Below are positions 33,371-44,289 of a stretch of DNA of 64,000 nt, piece by piece. The position numbers were made by a program, and so were the translations under genes. Source of the stretch: Hymenopus coronatus (Eukaryota; Arthropoda; Insecta; Mantodea; Hymenopodidae); assembly GCA_030762935.1 (NCBI GenBank), contig CM060883.1:48476501-48540500 (forward strand), written 5' to 3'. A model generated the notes under the pieces. That model was not told the origin of the DNA, did not search any database, and saw only the letters and a program-made list of their open reading frames with translations. Within the stretch, counting starts at the first letter, position 1. Every line of letters starts with the position of its first letter.

Positions 33371-34218
33371 TTTTTACTTTCTCTACACTTATATGTACAT
33401 AGTGCATAGAGAAGGTATTGCACTCCACCAAAAATTCGATACCAAGATTTCACCAGAAATATATGTTTTAGGGTCTCCTGTACCAAAAAAAAAGTATTTT
33501 CAGAAAAAGGTCCGAGTGTGTGTGTCTGTGAACACGATAACTCAAAAACGAAAAGTCGGTAAAATACCAAACTTGATATTTAAGTTTAGTATCTTCCAAG
33601 GATGCGACACGAAGATTCTCAAGAAAATCCCCCACCTCCAACTACCCTTTACATGGAACTTTTTTCGAAAATTTTAATTTTCTCAAAAATGGTTCTAACG
33701 ATTTTGATTAAAATATCGTATATTAAAGATATTTACCTGACAAATAAAATGTATATTTTGAATTTTCTGGGAATAACCTCTGAAGACTACTATATTCTGA
33801 CAAATTTTACGGAATTTTGCATATCTACTAAACCGTAAGAAATGGACAAAAACTTACCACACAAAAAAATGTAGAGCGCATTAAAACGCACAATTTTTTC
33901 GTGAGGTGATCGTTTTTTAGAAATTCCTTGCTTTTGGTTTCCAGCTTTAAAAACTTAACTTTTCTCATATAGGAGTTTGCCACTCCTGTCTATACAAATA
34001 AAGGCACTTCAGTCACATAACAACCAGTTTTTGACTATCGCTTTAACCTATGGTAGTCCCTTATTTCGCTTCTACTTACAAGGAAGCAAGTAATAAGACT
34101 ATTTCTGCTAATTTTTGTCGATTAGCATGAAATAAATAGAAGCATAAGCTTTTTAACAATAATTTGTTGCACAGATGTAGAGAAAGTCATGTGAATGGAA
34201 CACATCAGATTTTTTTTT
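33371..34218 (-). repeat. DRA copy R7, full length
   Basis: A clean copy with all blocks, from TTACTTTCTCTACACTTATA to ATGGAACACATCAGA plus a T run. Useful for building a consensus. Confidence 0.92.
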
Positions 34219-34227
34219 TAATTTGTA

Positions 34228-34504
34228 GTCCTCCGTGGACTAGGGGTAACATGCTAACCTCTGGTTCAAGTTTGCGTGTTCAAACCCGGCAGTGGGCGAT
34301 TGATTTTTTTTTTCGGACGTAAAATTCCTTAACATGGTTTTCTTGGGAAAGAAGGTATAGGCGTCGGTTTCGTGTCGTAGATTTACGGCATGTAAAAGAA
34401 CATCAGCCCAATAAAGAGGCCCCTGAACAAAATTAAGAGGTCTTTCACGTCAAATATAGAAAGGGACGCTAAGATTCGCAGAGTTCGAGAGGTGCCATAA
34501 TAAT
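34228..34504 (+). mobile_element. SINE-A copy, sense orientation
   Basis: One of only two plus-strand SINE-A pieces. Head CCTCCGTGGACTAGGGGTAA, B box GTGTTCAAACCCGGCAGTGG, body GTTTCGTGTCGTAGATTTAC, tail GAGAGGTGCCATAATAA. Inserted just after DRA R7. Confidence 0.85.
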
Positions 34505-34619
34505 CTCTAATGGAATTGTATTCTTCTAACACCTAAAACATTTTCCCCTTCTTTCTTTGTGTTTTTATACCCGCTCCTACTGAATACGATACCACAGGCC
34601 ATAGGCTAGCGAGAAATGG

Positions 34620-35212
34620 GAAACTACCCTTTACTTGGAAAAAATTTCGAAAATTTTGATTTTCTTAAAACTGGCCCTAACAATTTTGATTCAAATCTCG
34701 TATATTTAAGATATTTACTTGACAAATAAAATGTATATTTTGAATTTTCTGGAAATAGCCTCTGAAGATTACTTTATTCTGGATGAATTTTACAGATTTC
34801 TGCATAAATGCTAAATCCCAAGACATGGACAAAAATTTAACACACAGAAAATGTAGAGCACATTAAAACACACAATTTATGCTACATACATGTTTTGTGG
34901 AGTTGATCGTTTTTAAGATATTCCTGATTTTTGTTTTCAGGATTAAAAAACATATTTTTCTCATGCAGGAATTTGTCAACTCCTGTCCTACAAACAAAGA
35001 AACTTTAGTCACATAGCAACCAGCTTTTGACTATGACTTTAACCTATGGTACTCCCTTTTTCCCTTCTACTTATATGGAAGCAAGTTTTAAGACTATTTC
35101 TGCTAATGTTTTCTCAATTAGCATGAAGTAAATAGAAGCCTAAGCTTTATAACAATAATTTGTTACAGAGATGTAGAGAAAGTCATGGGAATGTAACACA
35201 TCAGATTTTTTT
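34620..35212 (-). repeat. DRA copy R8, lacking blocks 8-11
   Basis: Begins at AAACTACCCTTTACTTGGAA (block 7) and continues to block 1 (GGAATGTAACACATCAGA). Confidence 0.85.
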
Positions 35213-35873
35213 AAACTGTTCAGTAACAAACATTTTCTAATATACTTTTTTGAAAACGTTTTAACATACTGTTTTAAATTCAGTGGATCTCAAAGTTACT
35301 ATTGGATAACTCGATAAAAGTGAAAAAAAAAAAGAACCACATTTTAAACATTAAATTTCACAAAAATAAGTTCATTGTGCTGATTTTGAGAATCAAAAAC
35401 CCAAGGTTGATACACTTAAATGCAGTACAGCTGAAAATGTGTGAAATAACTGCTAATCCTAAGCACAGCTTCTGGCGAGCATAACTCACTGACGCCCGCA
35501 GCAGATGCGCAGACTCCGGCTAACTTCACTGAGAGAACACGACACTGCTTGCACTACTGACTGGTAAACTGCTACTGGCAAGGAATGTTGTGGCAGACAA
35601 CTCGTCTGAGTCATGAGGCACGTCATTTCCTTCTCCCAGCACAAAGAATAGCGGTTCGACTCTCGTTTAGCACTCTTGCAATATCCGGGGACACACAACA
35701 TACCTTTGTGATTCACCCCTCAACCTGTTAAACGAGAGTTGAAATGTCAGCAACAAACAAGCGAGTTCTTGTTTCTGATACTATGGACACAGCTTCTAGC
35801 AAGATTGGTGGTTCAAGTGTTATATTCCAAATGATATTCATTTTAAGAATTCGGAAATATAGCACAGTTAATC
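35213..35873. other. Unrecognised
   Basis: 35470-35730 is GC-richer and open for 76 codons on the minus strand. The translation has many cysteines but no pattern I recognise. No gene called. Confidence 0.3.
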
Positions 35874-36634
35874 AAAAAATCTGATGTGTTACACTCACAT
35901 GACTTTCTAGCTACTCTACAAACAAACTTCTTACGAAAGATAACTCTTCTTTCAATACCATGTAATCGAGATAAATATTAGCAGAATTTAAATACTTAGT
36001 TCCTTACAAGTAGAATGGAACTAAGGGAATGCACTAGGCTAAAGTAATAGTCAAATGTTTTTGAAGCTGTCGTTATGCGATTGGCACTGCAAATCGCTTC
36101 TTAGCTTGGCCAGAGTAGAACAAAAGTAAAACGGACACTTCCAACTGAGAAAGGTGCAAGCACTTCACACTTTAAATTAATAACAAGGAATACCTTGAAA
36201 ACGGTAGTTCCATGAAAAAAAATGTATATGACATAACTTATGAATTTTAACGAGATCTACATTTTTTGTATTGTAAGTTTTTGAGTATCCCTTTCGGTTT
36301 ACTAGTTATACTAAATTAAGCAAAATTCATCCAGAATAAACAGGTCTTTAGAAGCTATTCCCAGAAAGTTCAAGATATAAATTTTATTAGTCAGGTGAAT
36401 ATCTTTAATATACTATACCTTAATCAAAATCGTTAGAGCCATTTTTTATAAAATCGAAATTTTCGAAAAAAAGTTCCATGTAAAGGGTAGTTGGGGGTGG
36501 GGGGATTTTCTTGAAAATCTTCATGTCGCATCCTTGCAAGATACCAAACTTATATACCAAGTTTGGTGTTTAACGGTCTTTGCGTTTTTGAGCTATGCTG
36601 TCCACAGAACCCCTCCCCCCCCCACACCCAGACA
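35874..36634 (+). repeat. DRA copy F12, lacking block 10-11
   Basis: Block 1 (ATCTGATGTGTTACACTCAC) to block 9 and a C-rich tract (36607-36622), then the match stops. Confidence 0.85.
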
Positions 36635-36699
36635 TAGAAATAATAAATGAACTATAACTGTTGCTGCTACAATAAATGGGAGTACAAAGTGAAATGTAA

Positions 36700-36917
36700 A
36701 GAAACGGTGTTATTTATGGACGCTCTTTAACTGCTGTGGTTCTCAGCGTCCCATTCTAGATTGGGCGTGAAACACCGCTTAATTTTGCTCAGAGGCCTCT
36801 CTATCAGGCTTGAGGTTCTTTTACGTGCCGTAAATCTATGACACGGGACCAACGGCTTTACTTCCCTTCCGAAGGAAGCCATGCTAAGAATTTTTACACC
36901 CGAAAAAATCCATCGAT
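36700..36917 (-). mobile_element. SINE-A copy without head
   Basis: Tail and body are well kept down to CCCGAAAAAATCCATCG, where the tRNA head should begin. DRA sequence follows, so the head was lost: a 5' truncation, as expected for target-primed insertion. Confidence 0.85.
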
Positions 36918-36920
36918 TTT

Positions 36921-37249
36921 AACTCTTATTCATGATATTTCTCGTGTAAATATTTTAAATGTATGGTACTGATAATGGAAAACTTTGGGCCCTTTTTTTT
37001 TTAGAAAATTAAGACGAAACATGTCCGTGTAAAGGTTACTTTATGGTGGGAGGCTTTTCTTGAAAATCTTCAAGTCTTCACATATTTTGAAGACACAACT
37101 TATATACCAAGTTGGGTATTTGACCGATTTTTCATTTATGAGTTTTGCAGACATTGGACACAGAATTTAGGGGACTTCAAAACTGATTTTCTGTGAAATC
37201 TCCATACAATTTTTTTTTGATAAAATACAATACTTTCTCTACTTACAAG
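36921..37249 (+). repeat. DRA half-copy F13
   Basis: Blocks 6 to 11 with a rewritten block 9. Ends CAATACTTTCTCTACTTACA. Confidence 0.75.
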
Positions 37250-37585
37250 GTAATAATGTAACTCCATGGCACGACAGTCCACAAGGGACCTTGGCCTACC
37301 GCTGCATCCCCCATCTCGGCTCGAAGGCGTCATGAATGGGGTGCAGTGCTGGAGGGTGAGACATGGTCAGCGCCTCGAGTCCCTCCCGGCCGGTTAATGC
37401 GGTATTCTCGATCTGGAGCCGCTACTTCTCAATTGCCCCCCCACTCAGGGACCTCAAGAGGCTGAGTGTACCCTAGACCAGGTCTCCCAGCGGGGAAAAA
37501 TTCCCCACGCCGGTACCGGGAATCGAACCAGGTTTCTGGCTTGGCAAGCAGCCTCACTTCCACCAAGCTAAGGAGACGACCAATA
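37250..37585 (-). mobile_element. SINE-C copy (tRNA-derived)
   Basis: On the minus strand: CTCCTTAGCTTGGTGGAAGT (A-box region), CTGGTTCGATTCCCGGTACC (B box), then a GC-rich body with GGGGAATTTTTCCCCGCTGG and ACACTCAGCCTCTTGAGGTC. Much GC-richer than its surroundings. Confidence 0.75.
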
Positions 37586-37599
37586 CAACATAATCGCGA

Positions 37600-37918
37600 A
37601 TGTACAAAAATCTTATATATTCCATTCACATAATTTTCTCTACATCTCTGTTACAAATTACTGTTAAAAAGTTTATTCTTCTATCTACTTCATGCTAATC
37701 GAGATAAACATTAGCAGATATGGTCTAATTACTTACTTCTTTAAGTAGAACGGAAATAAGGGAATGTACTAGGCTAAAGTGACTGTCAAATATTTTAAAA
37801 GTTGGTTGCCATGTGGTTGAAATCCATTTCTTTGCATTGCCAGGAGTTGACAAATTAACATATGAGAAGAGTTGAAGTATTTTAAAACTGGACCCAATAA
37901 CAAGGAATATAAAATATA
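37600..37918 (+). repeat. DRA half-copy F14
   Basis: Blocks 1 to 4 (CTTCATGCTAATCGAGATAA exact), stopping at AATAACAAGGAATATAAAAT. Confidence 0.85.
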
Positions 37919-37953
37919 ACTTGAAAAGAGAAAATATTTTAGTGATATGAGTA

Positions 37954-38205
37954 GTTGTACCCGTGCCCGCGCCACACTGGTAGCACGCCTGCCCCTGGCA
38001 TGGGAGACCCGGGTTCTGTTTCCACTGGGGGCATGCGGATTTTCCCCCGCTGCATCCTAGGTCAGGGTATTGTATCCATCTCATCTCACGGAAGACAAAG
38101 GTAAACCACCGCGGAATCACCATGCCTAGTCATCGCAGCTGGGTTACGATTCTCCTGATTCCGTCCCGGTTCCAATCAGCCTTAGGGTTGATAAATCTAT
38201 CTTGT
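37954..38205 (+). mobile_element. tRNA-like SINE, family D
   Basis: CACACTGGTAGCACGCCTGC then GACCCGGGTTCTGTTTCCAC give an A and a degenerate B box. The body continues TGCATCCTAGGTCAGGGTAT and GAAGACAAAGGTAAACCACC. A single copy in this window, so support is from the promoter-like head only. Confidence 0.5.
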
Positions 38206-38504
38206 GAAGCTATATTAGGTAGAACATTTTCATATTTTTACCGCTCAAACTTTTTTTTTTTATTTCCTTGATGGCACACGATAATTTCGTTCTCTTAGCA
38301 GTGTCATTAATGTTTCAGCATTGCCTTTACAATGCAATTAGCCAAAAACCTTTGTAACATTAATTCTGCACTCAAGGTCCTTCAATTTTCCTTAGCAACA
38401 AGGTCAACTGGTGTGTAACTGCATGCTGTAGGTAAGTAACGAGAGATGTTTCGTGCTTCATTGTGTGTAACTTTTATGCTTATTTCATTAGCCACAAACA
38501 CTCG

Positions 38505-38509
<5 letters not shown>

Positions 38510-38551
<42 letters not shown>

Positions 38552-38578
38552 GTATATATTCACACACACACACATATA
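38510..38578. repeat. (TG)n(TA)n ... (CA)n compound microsatellite
   Basis: A TG run, a TATA run and then a CA run, together forming an inverted simple repeat able to pair with itself. Confidence 0.9.
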
Positions 38579-39009
38579 CAGAGGGTTAAAGAACTAAATT
38601 TGCGAGATTGTACACCTGACTGATATAAGTAATTTGAGATCGGCGATGCATGGTCCCTAGATAAACATAACGCAGCTACATAGCGTTAAACGTGTGGCTA
38701 TCAGGTGCTGATAAGTCGATGTTAAAGCAAAGCAGGTTGAAAAAATGGCTTACGTCTTTAAAACTGCTGCCCGAGTATAGAAATATCAATTTTTAGTAGC
38801 TCCTTACTAACGTTCTCAAGATTTAATGTCGAAAAAATCAGTAAAATCTCGAATAATCACTTAACAGTGCGACACTGAGCATTCATTAACTGCGTTCTTG
38901 AGTTATGTAGCCCACTCTGGAGGCGTTTTTTTTTTCTAATGCGTAACGCGGGAAGCTGCTATCCCTGTTCGATTCCTGTCGTAGAGTAATTGTTTTTTAT
39001 TATTATTTT

Positions 39010-39115
39010 TTTCATTCCAGACGAAGTCCCGCTATACGAGAACAAGACCCGAACTCGGAAACAATCTTTCACTTGAAAGCCAGTATCATAACCACTACGC
39101 TAGAGAGGTACGCTG
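39010..39115 (-). mobile_element. tRNA-like head, family E
   Basis: On the minus strand: CTCTAGCGTAGTGGTTATGA (A-box region) and CCGAGTTCGGGTCTTGTTCT (B box). No body match elsewhere. It could be a decayed tRNA pseudogene. Confidence 0.5.
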
Positions 39116-39526
39116 TAATAAATCCCTTCGTTTTTCGTGTTATGCTCTCTAATGGTTGATAAATTAGCCAGTAGCATACTGGCACTTATAGCCGTTACTT
39201 CGAAATTTCAATAAAAAGGTCATAAGTCTCATATCTCAAATTACTTATTTAAGTACTCAACATATTCTGTGAAAATATTTCGGCCTATAGTTCATTAACC
39301 TAACGCCCGCTTTTACTACTATGGCACCTGAAGTGACATGTCTGCAGTGAACACTTCTATTTGGTTCTCGAGACTTTGTTGAGTTGAAGATCGTTGGGCG
39401 ATCTAGGGTCGAATCTCGTCGCTGATGTCTTGTCCTCCGGTTAGCTAGCTGTGTGTACATGGGAACTTGTGAATGTTGCAAGGTGAAAATTAAATAAAAC
39501 AAAATTGTCTGATTCGCAGGGATGAT
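39116..39526. other. Unrecognised
   Basis: The minus-strand 81-codon frame (39502-39257) has no motif. GGGTCGAATCTCGTCGC at about 39408 resembles a B box without a matching A box. Confidence 0.3.
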
Positions 39527-39566
39527 TTTTTTTTTTTTTTTTTTTTGCCGTTACTTGACACGAATC

Positions 39567-40201
39567 AGCAGACAAAAGCAAAAGAATAATTGCAAATCTA
39601 GTAGTTGGAGACAAAACATTTGAAGGGGTATCCAAATTTAGATATTTAGGATACGAGTGCATAAAAGAAAGAATTCAAAGTGGAAATGCAGCCTATTATG
39701 CAAATTTAAATCTATTAAAAATAGGCTTATTAGTACAGGGACAAAATACAAGATCTATAAAACACTAATAAGACCAATAGTAACGTATGCTGCAGAAACC
39801 TGGACCCTAAACAATGTAGATGAAGAAATACTACGAAGATTTGAAAGGAAAATACTTAGACGAACTTTTGGACCTGTAAAGGATAAAGACCAATGGAGAA
39901 TAAGATACAATTATGAGATAGAAGAACTAATTAAGCAGCAAAATATTGTGAAATTTATAAAGGCACAAAGAATAAGATGGCTAGGACACATAGAGAGAAT
40001 GACAGAAGATAGAATGGCAAAAAGAATATTGAAAGGAAGACTGTACGCTAGAAGAAAAAAAGGAAGACCAAAAACAAGATGGTTAGGCGATGTGATGGAA
40101 ACCTAAGAAAGATTGGAATCAGAGGGTGGAAAAGTAAAGCAGAAGCTAGAGATATGTGGAGGAGGATTGTGCAGGAGGTCAAAACTCATCAAGGGCTGTA
40201 G
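39567..40201 (+). pseudogene. LINE reverse-transcriptase C-terminal region, frameshifted
   Basis: The last part of a non-LTR retrotransposon ORF2. In order: KTFEGVSKFRYLGYE and IQSGNAAYYANLNLLK (frame 1, to about 39722), then LIRPIVTYAAETWTL, RRFERKILRRTFGPV, FIKAQRIRWLGHIERM and the basic RRKKGRPKTRWLGD (frame 2), then GWKSKAEARDMWRR to QEVKTHQGL-stop (frame 3, stop at 40199-40201). These are the thumb and C-terminal motifs common in insect LINE proteins. The frames are linked by two single-base-scale shifts, near 39720-39735 and near 40100. Clade (CR1-, Jockey- or RTE-related) not determinable by eye. Confidence 0.88.
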
Positions 40202-40215
40202 AGCCAGAAGAGAAG
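39567..40215 (+). mobile_element. 5'-truncated LINE (non-LTR retrotransposon), 3' end
   Basis: Bracketed by the perfect 14-bp direct repeat ACTTGACACGAATC (39553-39566 and 40216-40229), a target-site duplication. The insert holds only the last part of the reverse-transcriptase ORF and a 14-nt 3' UTR, with no poly(A), so it is a 5'-truncated copy as made by target-primed reverse transcription. A poly(T) run (39528-39546) lies just upstream of the left duplication. Base use is A-rich on the coding strand (AGA/AAA codons). Confidence 0.9.
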
Positions 40216-40229
40216 ACTTGACACGAATC

Positions 40230-40836
40230 TTGCATCTCCGTAATCTTATACTAAATTGTTACACTTATTTGCTCCTGCTTTACTATAATAGAGTATCACT
40301 TCTTAACGGTACAAAATGTATCAGGAGCGACGCAGACCAGCGCATAGACGAACTAGTCCTACTGCAATGCTTGTACTATCTCCCTAACTTGGATGAAAAT
40401 TCCATTTATACTGGCTGCAGCCCACGCTAATCTTGCCAGTTAAAAAAACTGATGCTGAGCTTCGATTGGTGGTCACTTTTGTTTAAATTTAAATATTATT
40501 TTCTCATTGGCCCAAAATTAGCAACAGGAACCCTTCTCCACCGGACCTTACGCTTGGGGGGATGAAAGGCGCCTTACTGCCGCTAAGCCAGAATAGAAAA
40601 TTATATTTTGCCTATCTATACAGTTTTACCGAGAAACAGATCTTAAATTATGTCGCTATTTATTCATAAATATAACTCAAACTTAAAACAGATATCGGTA
40701 TTGTACTGGCTTTCTAATGGTATGTTTACATTGTTTCTATTCCAGAAATTACCGATTTATATTAATTTGACTGATGGTTTTTCATTAATTATTGCTTAAT
40801 TATCATTATATAACTATTTATTTTCGGTCGGTATGA
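40230..40836. other. No feature recognised
   Basis: AT-rich with a GC-richer spot near 40530-40580. The 105-codon frame starting at 40113 is mostly LINE tail read out of frame. Confidence 0.4.
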
Positions 40837-41020
40837 TATATCGCGGTGACACTGATGTTAATACATGGAATGAAGATGGACCAATGGCGGAAGAAACCGG
40901 AGAACCCAGAGAAAATTCGCCTCTGCGGTTTCCCTCGCCATCGAATCCCCCCCCCCCGATGCTCCATCTTCATTCCATATATCAGCAGTGTCATCGCCTG
41001 CGGTGCCACAAGTAGTAAGA
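40837..41020. mobile_element. SINE-F inverted pair (two partial copies)
   Basis: Left part is antisense SINE-F (ATGGAATGAAGATGGACCAA, GAAACCGGAGAACCCAGAGA), right part is sense SINE-F (TTTCCCTCGCCATCGAATCC, GCTCCATCTTCATTCCATAT, ATCGCCTGCGGTGCCACAAG). They form an inverted repeat with arms of about 37 bp (TGGAATGAAGATGGA against TCCATCTTCATTCCA). Both lack the tRNA head. Compare the headed copy at 57.75 kb. Confidence 0.75.
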
Positions 41021-41107
41021 GCAAGGTTAAACACTACCAAAACAACACCACCACTACCATCATTAGATTTCTGGATCTTGGGGGAGGGGGGTTATACATT
41101 ACACACA

Positions 41108-41982
41108 TTTTTACTTTCTCTACACGTACGATGTAAATAGTGTATAGAGAAGGTATTGTAATGTACCCAAAGATTCGACACCGAGATTTCACCGGAAGTA
41201 CAGTTTTGAGACACCCTGAATACAAAAAAAGCATTTTTAGAAAAATGTCCGTGTGTATGTCTGTGTGTGTGTCTTTGGGCAGCATAGCTCAAAAACGAAA
41301 AGACCGTTAAATACCAAACTTGGTATTTAAGTTCAGTATATTCCAAGGATGCGACACGAAGGTTTTCAAGAAAATCCCCCCACCACAAACTACCCCTCAC
41401 ATGGAAAAATTTTCGAAAATGTTGATTTTCTAAAAAATGGCTCTAACGATTTTGATTAAAATATCGTATATTAAAGATATATACCTAACAAGTAATATGT
41501 ATATCTGAATTTTCTGGGAATAGCCTCTGAAGACTACTTTATTCTGGACGAGTTTTACGGAATTGTGTATAACGAGTAAACCGTAAGAGATAAACAAAAA
41601 CTTACCACACAAAAATTGTAGAGCACATTAAATCACACAATTTATGTTATATACATTTTCTTTCGTGGAGTTGATCGGTTTTTAGATATTCCTTGTTTTT
41701 GGTTTCAGCCTTGAAAAACTTATACTTTTCTCATACAGGAATTTGTCTACTCGTGTCCATACAAACAAAGGATCTTCAGTTACATAGCAACCAGTTTTTG
41801 ACTTTCACTTTAACCTATGGTACTCCCTTTTTTCGCTTCTACTTACAAGGAAGCACGTATTAAGACTATTTCTGCTAATTGTTTCTCGATGAACATGAAG
41901 TAAATAGAAGCATTAGCTTTTTAACAATAATTTGTTGCAGAAATGTAGAGAAAGTCATGTGAATGGATCACATCAGATTTTT
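41108..41982 (-). repeat. DRA copy R9, full length
   Basis: TTACTTTCTCTACACGTACG to ATGGATCACATCAGA. Block 8 AAATACCAAACTTGGTATTT keeps perfect symmetry. A good consensus copy. Confidence 0.92.
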
Positions 41983-41984
41983 CA

Positions 41985-42127
41985 TTTTCACATTCATACT
42001 TCAACTCAGAGAAGGCTAGGGAATAATCTTAGCTAGAGGAAAATTCCCACCCATCACCCGGGAAACGAACTCGTGACTCTTTGTACAGAATTCAGATGCT
42101 GTACCGACTGAACTACGATGCCAGCCT
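41985..42127 (-). mobile_element. SINE-B-type body with a different tRNA head
   Basis: On the minus strand: GCATCGTAGTTCAGTCGGTA (A-box region), CACGAGTTCGTTTCCCGGGT (B box), then GGGAATTTTCCTCTAGCTAA and CTGAGTTGAAGTATGAATGT, which are SINE-B body words. The head, however, differs from the CCTCCGTGGTC-type head of other SINE-B copies. It sits directly behind DRA R9. Confidence 0.7.
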
Positions 42128-42560
42128 TTGTATCTATACTAGTTATGTTGTTTTCATTTTCGCCTAACCATTCCTTTTACCGCTTTCACCATCATCCACT
42201 TTACTCAGTCCCCTCTTGCAATAGCAGTTGTATTGCAATAATGTCTCGTAACTCTGGTATCAAGCAATAAGGGCTGGTAGAAAGAGAGATGTAGAATGAG
42301 AGTGAAGTTATACCGCATTTGGATTAACTTGTCTTGTGCCTAAAAAAGGAGTAAGAGATATGTTCAACAGAGAAGCTTGGGCTCACTCTCTCCAGACCCT
42401 CTAACTTATGTGCCGGAAGTGATCTTCCACTTTTATGGCTCTCGAGAAAAGGAACCCCACGCGTGCTCTTGATTGGACTGGCTATAGTGAAACCAATATA
42501 AATATACAATTAGCTATTTCTGCAAAAGATTTACCTCGACCAAAATGCGGTAGATAGAAA
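42128..42560. other. No feature recognised
   Basis: Unique-looking. A possible DRA block 2 scrap at 42530-42556 (TTTACCTCGACCAAAATGCG). Confidence 0.35.
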
Positions 42561-43400
42561 AAAAAGTTGATGTGTTCCATTCACATGACTTTCTCTACAT
42601 TTCTGCAACAAATTATTGTTAAAAAGCTTATGCTTCTATTTACTTCATGCTAATCCAGAAAAAAAATAGCAGAAATAGTCTTATTGCTTGCTTCCTTGTA
42701 AGTAGAAGCAAAATGGAGTACCATAGGTTAAAGTGACAGTCAAAAGCTGGTTGCTATGAGACTGAAGTTCCTTTGTATGGACAGGAGTTGACAAATTCCT
42801 GTATGAGAAAAGTATAAGTTTTTCAAAGCTGAAACCAAGAAAAAGGAATATCTCAAAAGCGATCAACTCCACGAAGAAAATGCATATAACATAAATTGTG
42901 TGTTTTAACGCGCTCTACGTTTTTACTGTGGTAAGTTTTTATCTAACTCTTATGGTTTAGCAGTTATGCAAAATTTCTTAAAATTCATCCAGAATAAAGC
43001 AGTCTTCAGAGGCTATTCCGAGAAAATTCGAGATATACATTTTATTTTTCAGGTAAATATCTTTAACATACGATATTTTAATCAAAATCGTTAGAACCAT
43101 TTTTCAGAAAATCAAAATTTTCGAAAAAAGTTCCATGTAAAGGGTAGTTGGGGGTGCGGGAGATTTACTTGAAAATCTTCGTGTCGCATCCTTGGAAGAT
43201 ACAAAACCTAAATACCATGTTTGGTTTTTAACGCCCTTTTCGTTTTTTAGTTATGCTGCCCACAGACACACACAGGGACATTTTTCTAAAAATGCTTTTT
43301 TTGGATTCAGGGGTCTCAAAACATTTATTTCTGGTGAAATCTCGGGTGCATTACAATACCTTCTCTAGACACTATGTACATAGTACGTTAGATTAAGCAA
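42561..43400 (+). repeat. DRA copy F15, full length
   Basis: GTTGATGTGTTCCATTCACA to CTATGTACATAGTACGTTAG. Block 10 is shortened. Its end runs into the start of F16 with no spacer. Confidence 0.9.
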
Positions 43401-44048
43401 AAATCTGATGTGTCCTATTAACATGAGTGTCTACATGTCTAGAGAAATTATTATTAACATCTCTACAAATTATTGTTAAAAAGCTTATTTTTCTATCTAC
43501 TTCATGCTAATTAGATAAAATAAGCAGAACTGGTCTTATTACTTGCTTCCTTGTAATTAGAAGAGAAATAAGGGAGTGCCATAGGCCCAAGTGATGTCAA
43601 ATATTCTAAATCTAAAACTAATAACAAGGAATATCTCACAAAGGGTCAGCCCTGCAAAACAAAAACGTATATGACATGTTATAACGAGATCTACATTTTT
43701 TGTGTAGTAAGTTTTTGTTTATCTCTTACGGTTTAGCAGTAATGCAGAATTCAGCAAAAACCATCCAGAATAAAGAAGTCTTCGGAGGCTATTCCCAGAA
43801 AATTCGAGATACCATTTTATTTGTCATGTAAATGTCTTTAATATGCGATATTTTAATCAACATCGTTAGAGCCATTTTTGAGAAAATCAAAACTTTCGAA
43901 ATTTGTTCCGTGTGAAGGGTAGTTGGGGGAGGGCGATTTTCTTGACAATCGTGTCGCACCCTTGAGAGATACTAAACTTAAATATTTGGTGTTTAACAGA
44001 CTTTTCTTTTTGAATTACGCTGTTCACGCTCACACACACAATAAAATT
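43401..44048 (+). repeat. DRA copy F16, first part
   Basis: Tandem to F15. Blocks 1 to 9 up to GTTCACGCTCACACACACAA, then split by SINE-A. Half of block 8 is deleted (only TATTTGGTGTTTAAC remains). Confidence 0.88.
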
Positions 44049-44289
44049 TGAGTTTTATTTATGGACGCTCTTTAACTGCTGCAGATCTTAGCGTATATTG
44101 AGCGCGAAAGACCCCTTCAATTTTGCTATTTATCATGCTTGAGGTTCTTTTACGTGCCGTATATCTACCACACGGGACAACGGCTTTACTTCGCTTCCGA
44201 AGGCCATGGATTTTTACGCCTGAAAACAGCCCATCGTCCTCTGCTGAGTTTGAACCCGCGAACTTGGGAACTAGAGGCTCGCATGTTAC
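44049..44289 (-). mobile_element. SINE-A copy inside DRA
   Basis: Tail TTTTATTTATGGACGCTCTT, body with a small deletion, head cut after the B-box area at GAGGCTCGCATGTTAC. ACACACA-type sequence flanks both sides, but its simplicity makes the duplication uncertain. Confidence 0.8.

Noticed and set aside
38510..38578. CRISPR-like or regulatory hairpin
   Set aside because: Simple TG/TA/CA repeats only; no spaced unique sequences.
39408..39430. Isolated B-box-like GGGTCGAATCTCGTC
   Set aside because: No A box at the right distance and no second copy.
40113..40430. 105-aa plus-strand frame after the LINE
   Set aside because: Its first third is the LINE ending read in the wrong frame; the rest lies past the target duplication with no motif.
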